DNA of 64,000 nucleotides from Marasmius tenuissimus. Lineage: Eukaryota; Basidiomycota; Agaricomycetes; Agaricales; Marasmiaceae. Positions 1 through 11,250 of this stretch are shown piece after piece (position 1 is the stretch's first letter; the number at the start of each line of letters is the position of its first letter). Below the pieces are notes generated by a model. The model saw only the letters and a program-made list of their open reading frames with translations. It made no database searches and was not told the origin of the DNA. The position numbers and the translations under genes were made by a program. The DNA lies in the NCBI GenBank assembly GCA_029532415.1, contig JAQOTA010000001.1, positions 62,001 to 126,000 of the forward strand, read 5' to 3'.

Positions 1-857
1 TACGGCCCTCAAATAATTTCGGGCGGGGCTTATACACTTTCAATCGCCTACTCCCGTTCTATGGAGGCACCAATAAGTTCTGATAAGCAGCCTAATCCTG
101 CGTATGAGAGTTTGCGATCGGTCCCATTCGATCTTGTGACAGAAGAATCTCGGCAGAAAAGCTTGATGATCCATGAGGCACTTCAGAGGACTTATCGTAC
201 ACCTTGGCACGAACACCAGGCAAACAGCCCGTCATGCTTGTAAAGAAAAGATTGCCGCCGTGGGAACTGCGATGATAGCGTGGAAGGCAACCTCATCAGG
301 CAGGCCACTTTCCTTTCTATATTTATAGAACGCTTGCCGAAGACAAAACTCATTTCATCGTACCGACATTGTCGAGGCCATCTCAGCGATTTTCTGTGCT
401 GAAACCCATTGCTTGGACTGGAATTCCAGCGCTCGGAAACCACCGAGGCGCTAGAAACCAGACATCGTCATCATTCCACATTCATCAAAGCTGCAGCGCT
501 CCCATCCGCTAACCCGTGCGAGGTAACCTGTTCTATATAGCGTTTCGACGTCCAATGACCTAATTGGTTCCAATCCGGAGCCTAGTCTAGTCTTCCATTC
601 ATCATTTTGCTGTAGGCATTGAGTTTCAATATAGTCGATGTGGGCGCCTTGCCCGTCAGAAGATCTATCATGTGGCCCAATTCTCGACCCCATAAAGACT
701 TCGTGGATTCCGCGAGGCCGGAGTCACCATCACCCTCTGCCTAACCTCTCACCATCGAGCTGGCAGGGACATTCTTCAGGGCGATTTCTCGGTTTCTTGT
801 GCTCTAATGAACGTACAATCTCTGCTCAATCCTAGAAGTTATGCTGCACAGAAGACT
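1..857. other. no supported gene upstream of the F-box gene
   Basis: Several short open frames occur here, for example 61-243 on the plus strand, but none has a recognisable motif or a convincing splice pattern. An in-frame ATG at 807 could extend the next gene by 17 residues. Confidence 0.4.
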
Positions 858-2622
858 ATGGAGCTATCGATACCGGGTCCTCGAAAATTACAACGAAAAA
901 CAGGAAACTTTGGGAAGCTGAGCCTCTTGCCAACGATGCCATTGGATATCTTGTTCGTAGTGCGTCTCTACAGTTCTCTGACACGAGCATGATACTTACT
1001 ATCCCCTCCTCGGAAGATCTGTAGCCATCTCCCGCCCAAAGCACTACTGGCATTGACAAGAACGAATCACATGTTCCGCACGACATTCCTTTCGAGAAGC
1101 TCGACCACGATCTGGCTTACCATGCGTAGAAATGAGAACATTCTCTCACCTCCAGTAGGCGTTTCGGAGCCAGAGTGGGCGAGGTTGCTATTCGGAGGTA
1201 CATGTTGTCAGGTAAACCAGCAGCCTCAAGGGCCCGATGTGCTCGTGGGCTGACTCATGATATATCCTAGGTATGCGGCGTACGAGGCGTAAATCGCATT
1301 GACTTCATTCTACGCAAACGAATCTGCTACAAGTGCGTTCGGAACAGGTAAGTCTTCACGAGTCTTGTTACATTCAGAGATTACACGCTTGAACAGCGGG
1401 CTACTCAAAGACCGATTCCATTTCGACTATTTGAACGAGTCACTCCTAGTCTTGGAACTCGTGCTTCCCTCACGAGGTGGGTTCCTCGGAAACCGAGCGA
1501 ACGTTTCTTCTGACACTTCATTTCGGTAACGATAGGGCGCAGCGGTCGACGTCCGCCGATGTATTACAACAAGGACGAAATCGATACCGTCCTTTCCGAA
1601 TTGCGTCAACATCGTGGAACAGATCAAGAAGAAGACTACGTTCAACAGCGAAAACTTTACCTCGGGCAGTTCTCAGAGGTGATTGCTAGTTTGAGTACAG
1701 AGCCTAATTACACCGAGATGACCGCGATATGGTCAGGACGCCAGACGTCTGGATGAGTGGATGGTGGGGGATTTTGCTCGGCAGAAGAAGGAGGCGAGAA
1801 AGCAAGCGCAGGTTGCCCGGGACAGCCGATACGAAGAGTACGTCTGTCTATTGCATCGTGTTTCATTATGTCCTCTCACCTTAAACTTCAGGATAAAGGC
1901 CAGGCTGGTTTCGCTAGGATACGAGGAAAGGAACCTGTACTTCATTCGGTGGCTGCCGGGGGTTAGGAGTACAACACAATTGACTGAACACGGTGAGTTG
2001 GGCTCCCAACGACTTCGATATGAGATGCTCACCAGAACTGTACCAGCCTGGAAAACGCTGGAACCACGTTTATTGAGGGAAATTCATAGAAGATATCCAC
2101 CGATGGACGATAGTAGTACGGTGAGTATCCAATTATTGTGGCCGTTGTACTCATTGTGACCATCTACATGGTCTTCCCAGTCAAGCTCGTCCGAGAATAC
2201 CTGTTTCCCCCTGGACTCCGAAATGGAACAGCCCTCCGTTTCAGGGCCCACGATAGTAAGGCTGAGGATTCCAAGCATTCTTACTGTCATTAATATGCTC
2301 TGATCTACTCGAACAGCACGACCCACCCACGTCGGCCTGGGGCCTACACGACACGACCCCTCAAATCGATAATATCTCTATCGACGGCTTGTACGACAGG
2401 CTCATGACCCAGCTACATGGACATAATGATCCACCTTTAGTCGAGAGCAAGAATTATATGTACGAGGGAGGCGACTTCAGCCGATGGTTCCATGACGTTT
2501 ACAGCGCGAGTACAAGAATATCTGAGCCTGTTTGCGATACCTCTGAGAGGGATTTCGGTCAATGGTATTATGATAACGATAATGACTCTAATGCCATGGC
2601 ATCCGGCAGTGGTACGTTCTAA
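858..2622 (+). CDS. F-box domain protein, nine exons
   Basis: Nine exons join into one open frame of 434 codons: 858-956, 1017-1211, 1271-1347, 1397-1476, 1536-1678, 1737-1837, 1892-2120, 2181-2255 and 2317-2622. All introns are 49-63 bp with GT-AG ends, and the summed length is divisible by three. The N-terminus reads LLPTMPLDILF, then ICSHLPPKALLALTRT, the pattern of an agaricomycete F-box. It is followed by EPEWARLLFGG and a Cys-rich patch with CxxC pairs (CCQVCG, CYKC), also typical of this expanded family. F-box proteins usually act as substrate adaptors of SCF ubiquitin ligases through Skp1; that role is known for the family and is inferred here. The remainder is charged and coiled, with no ligand domain that I can name. 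ATG 858 has the better context (A at -3, G at +4); ATG 807 is the alternative start. No break is visible. Confidence 0.75.
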
Positions 2623-4610
2623 GGGTTTTCACCTCTCGAGTGGCCACGTTGGAAGGACAACCGTATTCGTCTGTCAGTTCTGTATCAACACCTCTGCCCT
2701 TGCGTGTAACACTTACCATTATGTACGAGTACTGTATAATACTTTCGCACCAATGTAACTCCTATGAATCCCTGAGTATCACATCATCGCCACGGCATAG
2801 CCCGAATTGATCGACTTAAGTTGTTACGGGGAGCTAGAGGCTAGAGTACGAGTTAGGCACGCGCCGAGAGATGTCCCATTACGATCGATCGGTTACAGAA
2901 ACCCCAAAGGCAAAAATGCTGGGATGAATCCAGATGCCTTCTGTTGTGGGTAATCGAATGTGCACGTGAGGGAAGCAATGTGGTGGTTAGACAGGGACGT
3001 ACTCCCCAGCATCCGCACGCCAGTACCTCACCCATCCCCCCAAAGAAGTGTGGGCGGGTCCTAGATGCGAAATTGGGTTTGATTGATCTATAACAGGAGT
3101 ATGGGTCGACCAGGAGTAGCACAACATTCGTGTTTCGAGGCATTATCGAATGGTAAGAGGTCGTAATGGTTCCGCTCCGGTGGTCAGCAGAGACGGGAAA
3201 TGCACGCTTTAGGAATTCGTGAGATATCTATGGATGCAGCTTTGAAACCTGAGGCTGGATGAATGTTGAGAGTCTTTCTGGCCCAGCAAGCGACGACCTC
3301 ATCAATGGCTATCGTGATCGTTTCACAAATTGGTGACTTGCAGAAATGCTGCCCCCAGAACAACCGCCCGCCCTGTGCTTTGTTGTTGTCTGACGGCGAG
3401 AATACAGTCCACTCCATGGAAACCGCAGCAAGCTTCCAAACCCGATTTGCGACGGGTGCTACGTAGTTTATCTTGGTTCTAATTCGCACCAAATAGGTCC
3501 GCGTTGCATGAGCGAGGTTAGGTCGAGAGTTGGCATTGTCGATGCGGTTACACGGCTATTGCATCCCAGCATTGTTGGTCCCATCAAGCCTCCATCAAAG
3601 TGTCTCTCGCATCAAGGTCACGAGCGACTGGGTGCTAAATTGGGTTTGATTTTTGGTGGTTATCGTTCCGAAAAGCCGCACACGTTCCCAGAGCTGCGGC
3701 GATCTTGTTTTGATCGTGGTTTGCCTTTATGACACCGAGGGGGGGAAAGGACTGGCGCATTCATTCTCAAGTGACTATGCAAAAGCCAAAATACCGGACT
3801 GTACGCACGGCGACCAGTTGTTATGCATGTATTTCATCTTCAAATTCCTGAGTGTTCGGACCTGGTGAGTAAGGCATGTGTTAATAATGAAAACGCGTTT
3901 TTGAACAGTAATATATCTGTGTTCAAGTGACTTATATCTTTAGCTCAAGTTCTAGAGCCTCCGTTTTCGTTGCCATATTACTTGGGAGGAAGAAGTAGGA
4001 TCGTTGTCGTCAACAAGAAAGGAACTGTCTCTCTCACAGTTGTGACCAACCTTAGCTACCGAACGGTAAGCCAACATCGGCACGATCCCACGTATATGTA
4101 GATTGAGCGCAAGGTCTGTAGATACCAATTATCTCAGGTAAGAACCCCTCAGTCTCGCTGGATATTCACTCTATCAAGCGTCGGAGAGAACCGAGAGAGG
4201 AATAGGATCGATCAACTAGAAACAAGGAAACAAGATTTGCCGGGGGCCCTGGGAGACGCATGACTGATTGACATTTTTAGGCCTTCAAGTGCGCTGAGAG
4301 ATCCAGATAAAGGATGATAAATGCCATTCATTCACAAGTAAAGGATCAGTACGGATGGAAATTCCGGAATTTTCGGCGGTTTCTAGGAACAGCAAAGTCG
4401 GTCTCGTGCATGCCTTAACTCCGTTAATTAAGATGGAATCCACCTTAGACCGAAACTGCATGTCTGATCCCCGCTAATAAAAGATACATAGATGTTACAT
4501 AGAGACGATTCAAAGGGAGTGTCTTAGGCTGTCAGGAGTCGAACGAAGCGGATTCATTGAAAGTTCGGACCGCCAGGTTACACGAAATGAATTGAACAAT
4601 CCAGCAGGAC
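2623..4610. other. no supported gene
   Basis: About 2 kb with only short overlapping open frames on both strands (for example 3184-3492 minus and 3508-3732 plus). None carries a recognisable domain and none could be joined by convincing introns. A short relic resembling another part of the window cannot be excluded. Confidence 0.4.
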
Positions 4611-5309
4611 TCACGCCTGGTGAACTCTCCGATTGTGTCTGTTGAGATCGGATCGCGAATTGAAACCTCGCTTACAGTCGTTGCACACGAAAGGCCTGCT
4701 ATTCGTGTGAGACCTATTATGATCTGAAAACCAATGAGTAAGTGAGTGAACACAGGTCTTCGACTAAACCAAAGCTCACATTCAAAATTATGCCTCTGCG
4801 TGAAGCCCCTCGACGTACACCCAGGAACGTTGCAAAAATAGACTGGTCTGGCTGTACGGTTCCTCACCGCCACCTCAGTAGTGGCTGCAGAGCCCACTTG
4901 GCGGAGCTGATTGACGTCTCCGAGCTGTTGGCCGCGGGAGGGAAGGGCGATATCGGGGTTCGAGTGTGCATTCACAGGATTTGTGGCCTGAGGTGGCTCA
5001 ACTGGGCGGACGGGATTGGACTCATGTCCATAGAACATGTCGCAGCGATTAAGCGACTCAACCGAAGTGTGACTGACGTACTCGTTGACGTCGTAATTGG
5101 GCTGTGGCTGGTGAAAACTTCGGGGACCCTCCAAGTGTAGGTTCCTGTTTTCGGAGAGGGGCTGCTGAGGGATACGGTTGACCTGGGTCCTATTTTGAGG
5201 GAATGGCAAAGAGTTATAGTCTGAATGGGACGGACTTCAGAGAAGAGACCTCGTACCCCGGAAAGTGAGCGAGTTCAGACAATGAGGCCTGAGAGGGTAG
5301 TGAATTCAT
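4611..5309 (-). CDS. C2H2 zinc-finger protein, probable transcription factor
   Basis: Three minus-strand exons (5309-5257, 5189-4780, 4723-4611) keep one frame of 192 codons. The introns are 67 and 56 bp with GT-AG ends. The N-terminal two thirds are Pro/Gln/Asn-rich and low in structure. The C-terminus has two C2H2 fingers in tandem: the first begins FCNVPGCTSRGFTQRHNFE and its histidines follow the second intron (YHNRSH), and the second is FVCNDCKRGF followed by LNRHNRRVH. The fingers end only a few codons before the TGA. Two adjacent fingers at the extreme C-terminus suit a sequence-specific DNA-binding protein in the nucleus; no target is deducible. The frame stays open upstream to about 5378, so an additional 5' exon is possible and the start is uncertain. 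Confidence 0.65.
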
Positions 5310-5865
5310 ATTCTGGTTGATGAAGGTGTAAGGATGGCCTTGCGTCGTATCATAACCTGGCGGAGGTACTCCATAGACTAGACCTTTTTATTAGCTCGGG
5401 GTGGATCCAACTTCGAGCAGAAAGACTCGCCTTGAGAATTAGCCATTGAACGGGAGGATCTGGAAGCTTCAAAATCATCCCTAATAGAGCCCAGTGAGAA
5501 TACTCGTGGATTTCCAGAAATGTAGAGTCATGGCTAACGGGTCATGAACATGAACTAGGGCTTATTGTCAGCTAGTTGCGATTTCACAAAAAAAAGCGAA
5601 CTAACGTTGGAGATGAGTGCTCGTGACCGGGAATCTGACCTCTTCTTGCATTCGACGATTTTGCCTACAGTCAGGTAAGCATTTTCCGTGACACGGAACA
5701 CAAGATTGGGCTAGCCTTGGGGTATGCATGTCGGTCTGCCCTTTGAATTGAAGAATCACGACCAAAGATAAGGATTCACACCCAAGCATATATATTATAT
5801 CATTCATGAAGAGAAGCTCCGCCGATCCTTATCAGAGTAAGCGCGGCTTATTTTCAAAGTGCAGT
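5310..5865. other. no supported gene
   Basis: Apart from a possible 5' exon of the zinc-finger gene just above 5309, only a short minus-strand open frame (5601-5807) is present, with no recognisable motif. Confidence 0.35.
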
Positions 5866-6755
5866 TCAACAACGGCTGGTGACTGACAGAATATGATAGT
5901 GGGCATTAGTCGTTAAGTGTGGCAGGAACATCCTCACCAACGTAATTAGATATGTGAGGTCTCCGTTTGAGTTTTCTGGCTGCCACATGAAAATGATCCG
6001 TAATATTGATTGGCGTTCTTCAGTCGGCCCCTTTGATTGTGGCCCATTTCGGTTGAGTTTTGGTACTGCCCCTCGATAACGGGCTAGAACTTTCGCCTTT
6101 ACGCTTTCAGATGGCGGGAACGGCTTTTGTCTCGCGGGCCAGGCTGTCAAAGGCTTAAGGTGGTACAAATCTAGTGGCTGGAACTGTAATATATCATAAA
6201 AATCCTCTAAACAGGACTCTCGAGATTTTTTGAACCTTGTCACCGACCGGGTCCTATCCGTCTGGGCCCCCTTAACCAGGATGGGTTGCTCAAAAGCAAC
6301 CGAGCCTCGAGGTGGGTGGCGCATCAAAACTATCGGGACGCCAGTGCATCCAAGTCGCATCCAATTCGCATCATCAAGCCACAAGCGCCGGAGTTGCAAA
6401 CTCTCTATTGCTTGAGAAAGCGGGAGGCCGTAGAAGGATCTAGGCCTCCAGTATAATCGGAATTAACCCTCGTAAAGAGCGAGAGCGAGATCGACTCGAT
6501 GATATCATTGTAAGGAAGACAAAAGCGTATGCGATCGCCGATGAGAAGGGGTTGTCGAAATTTGTAGTGGATGGACATTGTTGAACACTTACTGTCTAGA
6601 CTATGGAGGCCGAAATTTAATGATGTAAATGGTGGAGCAATTGTACCTGGAAGCAGTGACCGTAAGTGTGTTTTCATAACTAAGGGCAATGAGTCGAAAA
6701 GTGAATCAGACAGTTCAGTTGCAATGAATGGAAGAGAGCCCATCATGATGTGCAC
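5866..6755 (-). CDS. unresolved hypothetical gene, leucine-rich-repeat-like
   Basis: Two minus-strand open frames lie end to end (6755-6405 and 6399-5866). The downstream frame is 177 codons and contains leucine-rich text such as LQLRRLWLDDANW, reminiscent of the degenerate leucine-rich repeats found behind F-boxes in agarics. The two frames differ by one position at about 6405, which could be an intron I could not place or a frameshift. A possible 46-bp intron is visible near 6605-6650. I do not recognise a family and the gene model is tentative. It could be a decaying F-box relative of the gene at 858-2622. Confidence 0.35.
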
Positions 6756-7305
6756 CGGAAAACGTCGTAGGTCACAATTCCTTACGCCCCGTACTCATCA
6801 TCGGGCCCGCTCCGGGGCAGGCATGACTTGCTCCTTTGCTTACTGTGCGGTTTACCGTGCACTACTCTGGCGATTGATGAAATATCACGACGAGCATTTT
6901 ACAGTGATAACTTCGTACATACTAGGTATTGTGGTGGTTCACTAGAGAAAGGGGCATCGAAACACTCACAAGACCCACGGACCATAGTTGGATGTGGGCG
7001 CCAATACTTTCCGAGCAGTCCACCAGATCAAGGGTGGTTGACGTCTTCTGAAGCTCACAGAGATCATACACACTAACAGCACGATGACGAGCATGAAGGA
7101 AGACTAGGGAAAACCCATGGTATGATCATTATGAAGAGCCTCTGTGCATGCCGAAAGTTCAAGTTCACTGCGGATCATATGGTATATCGTGAGGCATTGA
7201 TTTATTCACTCATACTCAATTCACTAGTGCTTGGCTTGTATTCCACTTTCCCGAAGTCATGATGATATTTCGAGTAGCCATGCGCGGCGGCATCTCCGCT
7301 GGAGG

Positions 7306-7313
7306 TATAAAAG
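7306..7313 (+). promoter_or_regulatory. TATA box of the thaumatin-like gene
   Basis: TATAAAAG lies 54 bp upstream of the ATG at 7367, a usual spacing for a fungal core promoter that starts transcription 30 bp downstream and leaves a short 5' leader. Confidence 0.6.
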
Positions 7314-7366
7314 GGCTTCCCTCGACATTTTACTCGGATAGGACGGTATTTAACGTCTTTCAACCC

Positions 7367-8678
7367 ATGAAGACCATCCTCAATCTAATGATAGCTGCCG
7401 TATCTTCGGCAGTCGCAGTCGAAGCACGAACTTTCACGGTCAGGAACAATTGTGATTTCACGGTCTGGTGAGTCTCGTATCCGCTCTTCCCGTTGGCCTC
7501 GTTTATCAATGCTCGATATTGACAGGCCAGCGGTAAGCATTTATATGCTCTTAATTGTCTCTAATTGAGCTCACCCTCCGTAGCTTACAAGATATTCACG
7601 GATACGAACCTCGGAAACTCACGTCCTGATCACCCTACCGGGTAAAGCCTCTCTGTTTTGGTCTTGTCTCGATACCACTCGCTCATCGTCAAACCCAGTT
7701 GGGAAGCGCCGGCAAAAACGTCAATCCAATTTGACGTTCCCGACGATTTGAAAGGGTGGGCGTATCTGGGTGAGTCTATTGGTGATGAAGGGCAACTAAA
7801 GAGTCACCACTTGACCTTGAATGTACGAGTAGGGACGTACATCCTGTGATTTCTCGACCAATCCAGGACCTTACGCGTGCGTTACCGGCAATTGCCCCGG
7901 TGGATTGGAATGTGCATCTCCCGTGCGTCTTTCTTCCCTATTACGACTCCACATCCTGATGACGGTCATCAATTACCCCCTCAGGGCATTCCCCCAACGA
8001 CACTTACAGAATGGCACTCTCTGGAGACCAGCAGCTGTCTAAGTTCTACAATGGTAAAACAATCCCCTCGCTTTTTACTTGTGCTAAACTCAGATACTAA
8101 ATATCCATTCGGACTAGTATACCTCGTCGATGGCTTTAATCTCCCCGTCTCGATCACTCCTAGCAACCGCGCCTGCCACGATGCAAGCTGCCCTGTAGAC
8201 TTGAATCCACTCTGTACGTCGTGTTCAAATTGACCCAGCATTCCCTCCAGCTCTAGTAAAACCTGCTTCTACTTTAACGCTTCATTTAGGTCCAAGTGAG
8301 CTCAAAGGGCCCACATCTGCGAACGGTGCAACCGCAGGCTGCAACACCGCATGTCTAGTCAATCCAAGTATGCCACCAACTCTCGTAATCCAATCTCATC
8401 GCAGATTCGTCCCAATGCTTCGTCTTATTCCAAGATGACTCTCAAAGTTGTTGCACCGGCGATCACCGAACCCCATCCACATGCCCCGCTAGCGGTGTCA
8501 GATACCATGATTTCTTCAGTGAGTTTTTATTCCTTTCAATCAGCAAAAAGCTAACATGTAACCCTCTGTACTAGAGGAGAACTGCCCTCGAGCGCTAGCT
8601 TTCGTCTATAACGAGAACCCGGCTACTGGTTGTACCTCTGACTCAAATGCGGATTATACGGTTACTTTCTGTCCCTGA
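7367..8678 (+). CDS. thaumatin-like secreted protein (PR-5 type), one apparent frameshift
   Basis: The start encodes a hydrophobic signal peptide (MKTILNLMIAAVSSAVAVEA), then TFTVRNNCDFTVW, the canonical start of a mature thaumatin domain. Further family blocks follow in order over several short introns: WPA/IFTDTNLG, GWEAPAKTS, CVTGNCPGGLEC, LVDGFNLPV, CNTACL, QSCCTGDHRTP, CP, and a C-terminal DYTVTFCP. The many cysteines match the disulfide-rich beta-barrel of the family. Fungal members are extracellular and often bind or cleave beta-1,3-glucan; that activity is inferred from the family. The exon at about 7985-8052 reads PTTLTE in one frame and MALSGDQQLSKFYN in the next. One base therefore seems to be missing near 8010, so the gene is broken unless this is a sequencing error. 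Every other exon junction keeps phase. Confidence 0.8.
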
Positions 8679-10499
8679 GGAAGTTACGAGTATAGATGGC
8701 GATGGATCATCCCGAATTATATAGCTTCAGGTCCTTAAAGTTACTTGGGTATTTACGTTCCCGAATAGGGAAATTATGACCCGAGAGTCTACATTTCACA
8801 AGCTCCGAAAGTCCCCTCAAAAACGGCCGGTTTACTCCTCGTGGCCTTTGACTGGTAATCACATGTAGATCAAACCTTCGGATCCGGATGTGCAGAGTAA
8901 GATAGGGGCTTTATGTCCCGTCCTCAGCCGAAAAGGCACACGGCGGTGATTGATGAAGAAGACAATCGAGGAAGCCTTTATTCCCATGCTCTCAGCTACA
9001 CCTCGTAAAGAATACATCAATTATCAATATTTCATCACTGATGCCTAGAGTTGGCGCTATGGTTCCCGCTGGCATTTATTTCGCCAAGTTTAATCAAGCC
9101 GGAGTCTGTGAGTTGGGCTTCCGGATATTCCGCTTTCTTTACAATCCGACTGACAGCAGAGCTATAGACAGCGACCCACCCTTCCCGATTCCTTATCGTG
9201 AGGAATGTTCCATGATCGGGGCAAATGTGCTCCGCTAGGTGACATGGATCATGACTGCGGCGTATGATACAGGCCAGCATAAAGGATTTCCCCTCTATCT
9301 GTCTATCTAAAACTGACCGAGGGAACGAGCAGTCACTAGAATTTTGATGATTCAGTTGGTGAGAACCTGTAAGCTATGAAGGTCATCATCTATCAATCTC
9401 TTCATACACTCAAGCCTCGATATATCATAGCGGCGGCAGAAGTTTGCTTCTAGAGATCAAGTCTTCGCAGGGTCTTAGACACTCAATCGCCGATGACTGT
9501 CAGTTACTGACACGACCGAGGGCAGAACTTTGTCTTCCTCCTCACTACGTGCGCCGGTCATCCCCCACCTCTCCGTAAGATGCACACTGAAGTTTCGGTA
9601 TAGCTTCCAACGTGTCGTCCATTCGGTCATCGCTAGCCCGGAGCCGGGCTGACCTTCACATCCGAAAACAATCCACTACACAAGGAGGCCTCTCCATGAA
9701 CTCAACAGCAACTATGAACGATTGAGGGATTGGCGAAGTGAGTTGGAACATGTACGAACATCAAATACTTGTGGAAACGTTTGGTCTCTGTCCTTTTTCG
9801 GTTCGGCGGTTCAATCCCCCCTACATGCTAATATTTATGAGCGCTGGCTTGATAAAGAACAGCAATTTCCTATCGACTCACAACTCTATTTTGGCTTTCG
9901 ATTGCTGGTGAGGTTGGAAGTACCGAGAACGACACCTTGAAGTATGAAACCAGCCACAAGAGATATATTGGATGTCTTACCTGAGAGAGGGTCCACGATC
10001 CTAGGTATCATTCTCCACCCATTTGTCTTCCTGGGTATCTGCATGCTCCTATACGGATCAACCACAAACACTTGACTGACCGAGATCGGTAGAGGTTGGA
10101 AGAGAGGTTCGTATGCCAAGGATTGTGCTCTGCCTGAAGGAACCGCGAGTAACGGCTGCCGAGCCGGGATTTAATAGAGTAGGTCATCAAACGCACCAAA
10201 CTTGCCCCTCAAGACCCTCGAATTCTTTAGCTCATCCGCCCAGTCGCCCAAATTACCTTCATTGACTACGCTGTTGAGACGTGACAGTCTTAACGTATCC
10301 CGATCAACCTGAGAAGTTATAAACAATCGCTCACACATGAGTCGCGGGCATAATGATGGCTTAGAGGAAAGAAATTGATCGCATACGTCACTCAAACTCG
10401 TCAATGAGCCAAGGACCAGCTCCAAACTCTTATTGTATTTTTAAGGCTGGACTTCATACAATCTCAAAGACGCCACATATCAGGTTATAGCATCACACG
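8679..10499. other. no supported gene
   Basis: The interval is AT-balanced with short open frames only. The longest plausible one is minus 10171-10425, a leucine-rich frame that might be a remnant of a leucine-rich-repeat protein. I cannot link it to other exons. Confidence 0.35.
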
Positions 10500-10515
10500 G
10501 TCGGTTCTGAAAGGA

Positions 10516-10613
10516 GCATCAATGGGGTAGTGGTAACCTGGGTCGTTGCCATCAATTATTGCATGGGTGTCGTGTATTTCGACCCGCCGGGGGTTCGATT
10601 CCCTCTTGATGCA
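10516..10613 (+). tRNA. tRNA-Gly(GCC) with 27-bp intron
   Basis: The acceptor stem GCATCAA pairs fully with TTGATGC and is followed by discriminator A. The D arm is GGGT/ACCT, the anticodon stem GGTCG/CGACC, the loop TTGCCA plus T, and the T arm is GGGGG-TTCGATT-CCCTC. The anticodon GCC is at 10548-10550. The intron 10552-10578 sits one base 3' of the anticodon, the canonical nuclear position. The spliced length is 71 nt, as usual for tRNA-Gly. Confidence 0.85.
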
Positions 10614-10628
10614 ATGCGGTTGCGCTTC

Positions 10629-10635
10629 TTTTTTT
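10629..10635 (+). terminator. RNA polymerase III terminator of tRNA-Gly
   Basis: A run of seven T residues begins 16 bp after the tRNA 3' end. Confidence 0.6.
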
Positions 10636-10912
10636 CGTCTTTTCCGAAGAGCGACTTATCCGGCTCGCTCTGGTTTGTGCTATCAAGCCTCAGATGTGGA
10701 GATAACCGGTATCGCGCTTGGTGGTTGATTCGGTATAGATACCCCCGTGATCTGGACTTGATTCATTGCTAAGGAGGAATCACCCCACAAGAACAAATAG
10801 GAGCAGACACTCAAGCCGAGCTGAGTAGAAGCAAGACCGTATCCCAAACCGCATGGGAGAGAACGAGCTCAGCCTTGTAACTATGGGTGCTTAGCTCGCT
10901 TCATACCTCATC

Positions 10913-11008
10913 GGTTCGATGGCGTAGTTGGTTATCGCATCTGTCTAACATCTGTAGGTTGAATATGCCGTACACAGAAGGTCCCCAGTTCGAGCATGGG
11001 TCGAATCA
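10913..11008 (+). tRNA. tRNA-Val(AAC) with 22-bp intron
   Basis: The acceptor stem GGTTCGA pairs with TCGAATC (one G-T pair) and the discriminator is A. The D arm contains GCGTAGTTGG, the anticodon stem is TCTGT/ACAGA, and the loop CTAACA gives anticodon AAC. The intron is 10951-10972. The T arm CCCAG-TTCGAGC-ATGGG has one G-A mismatch at its inner end. The spliced length is 74 nt. Confidence 0.8.
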
Positions 11009-11028
11009 TTCTTTGAGTGCGGTGCTTA

Positions 11029-11036
11029 TTTTTTTT
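11029..11036 (+). terminator. RNA polymerase III terminator of tRNA-Val
   Basis: A run of eight T residues lies 21 bp after the tRNA 3' end. Confidence 0.55.
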
Positions 11037-11219
11037 CCGCCTGCGTTCTTATGTATGACGGCCACCGAGTATAAATCTGAGCGTCTCCCTCAGTGACTCC
11101 GGGAACGACACCGGGATTTAATCTACAAGTTTCCCAAATCTTGGACGATAAGGCCTAATGATCTTAACTCATCGATACTAAACAGGGAATATAGACCACA
11201 CATGTGCCCTGATTGTCTA

Positions 11220-11250
11220 TCCGTTATCGTGTAGTGGCTAACATTATCGC
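11220..11250 (+). pseudogene. 5' half of a tRNA (copy of the tRNA at 50605)
   Basis: TCCGTTATCGTGTAGTGGCT and the following bases through TTATCGC match the 5' half of the complete tRNA at 50605-50693 with two mismatches. The 3' half, including the T arm and the pairing acceptor strand, is absent. It occupies the third position of the cluster, as its partner does. Confidence 0.65.

Noticed and set aside
3508..3868. Small plus-strand genes in 3.5-3.9 kb
   Set aside because: Overlapping short frames without motifs or consistent splice sites.
6571..7076. Plus-strand 124-codon frame
   Set aside because: It has no recognisable domain and overlaps a better minus-strand candidate; composition gives no support.
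9035..9280. Pair of overlapping 65-81-codon frames on both strands
   Set aside because: No motif, and the two strands exclude each other without evidence for either.
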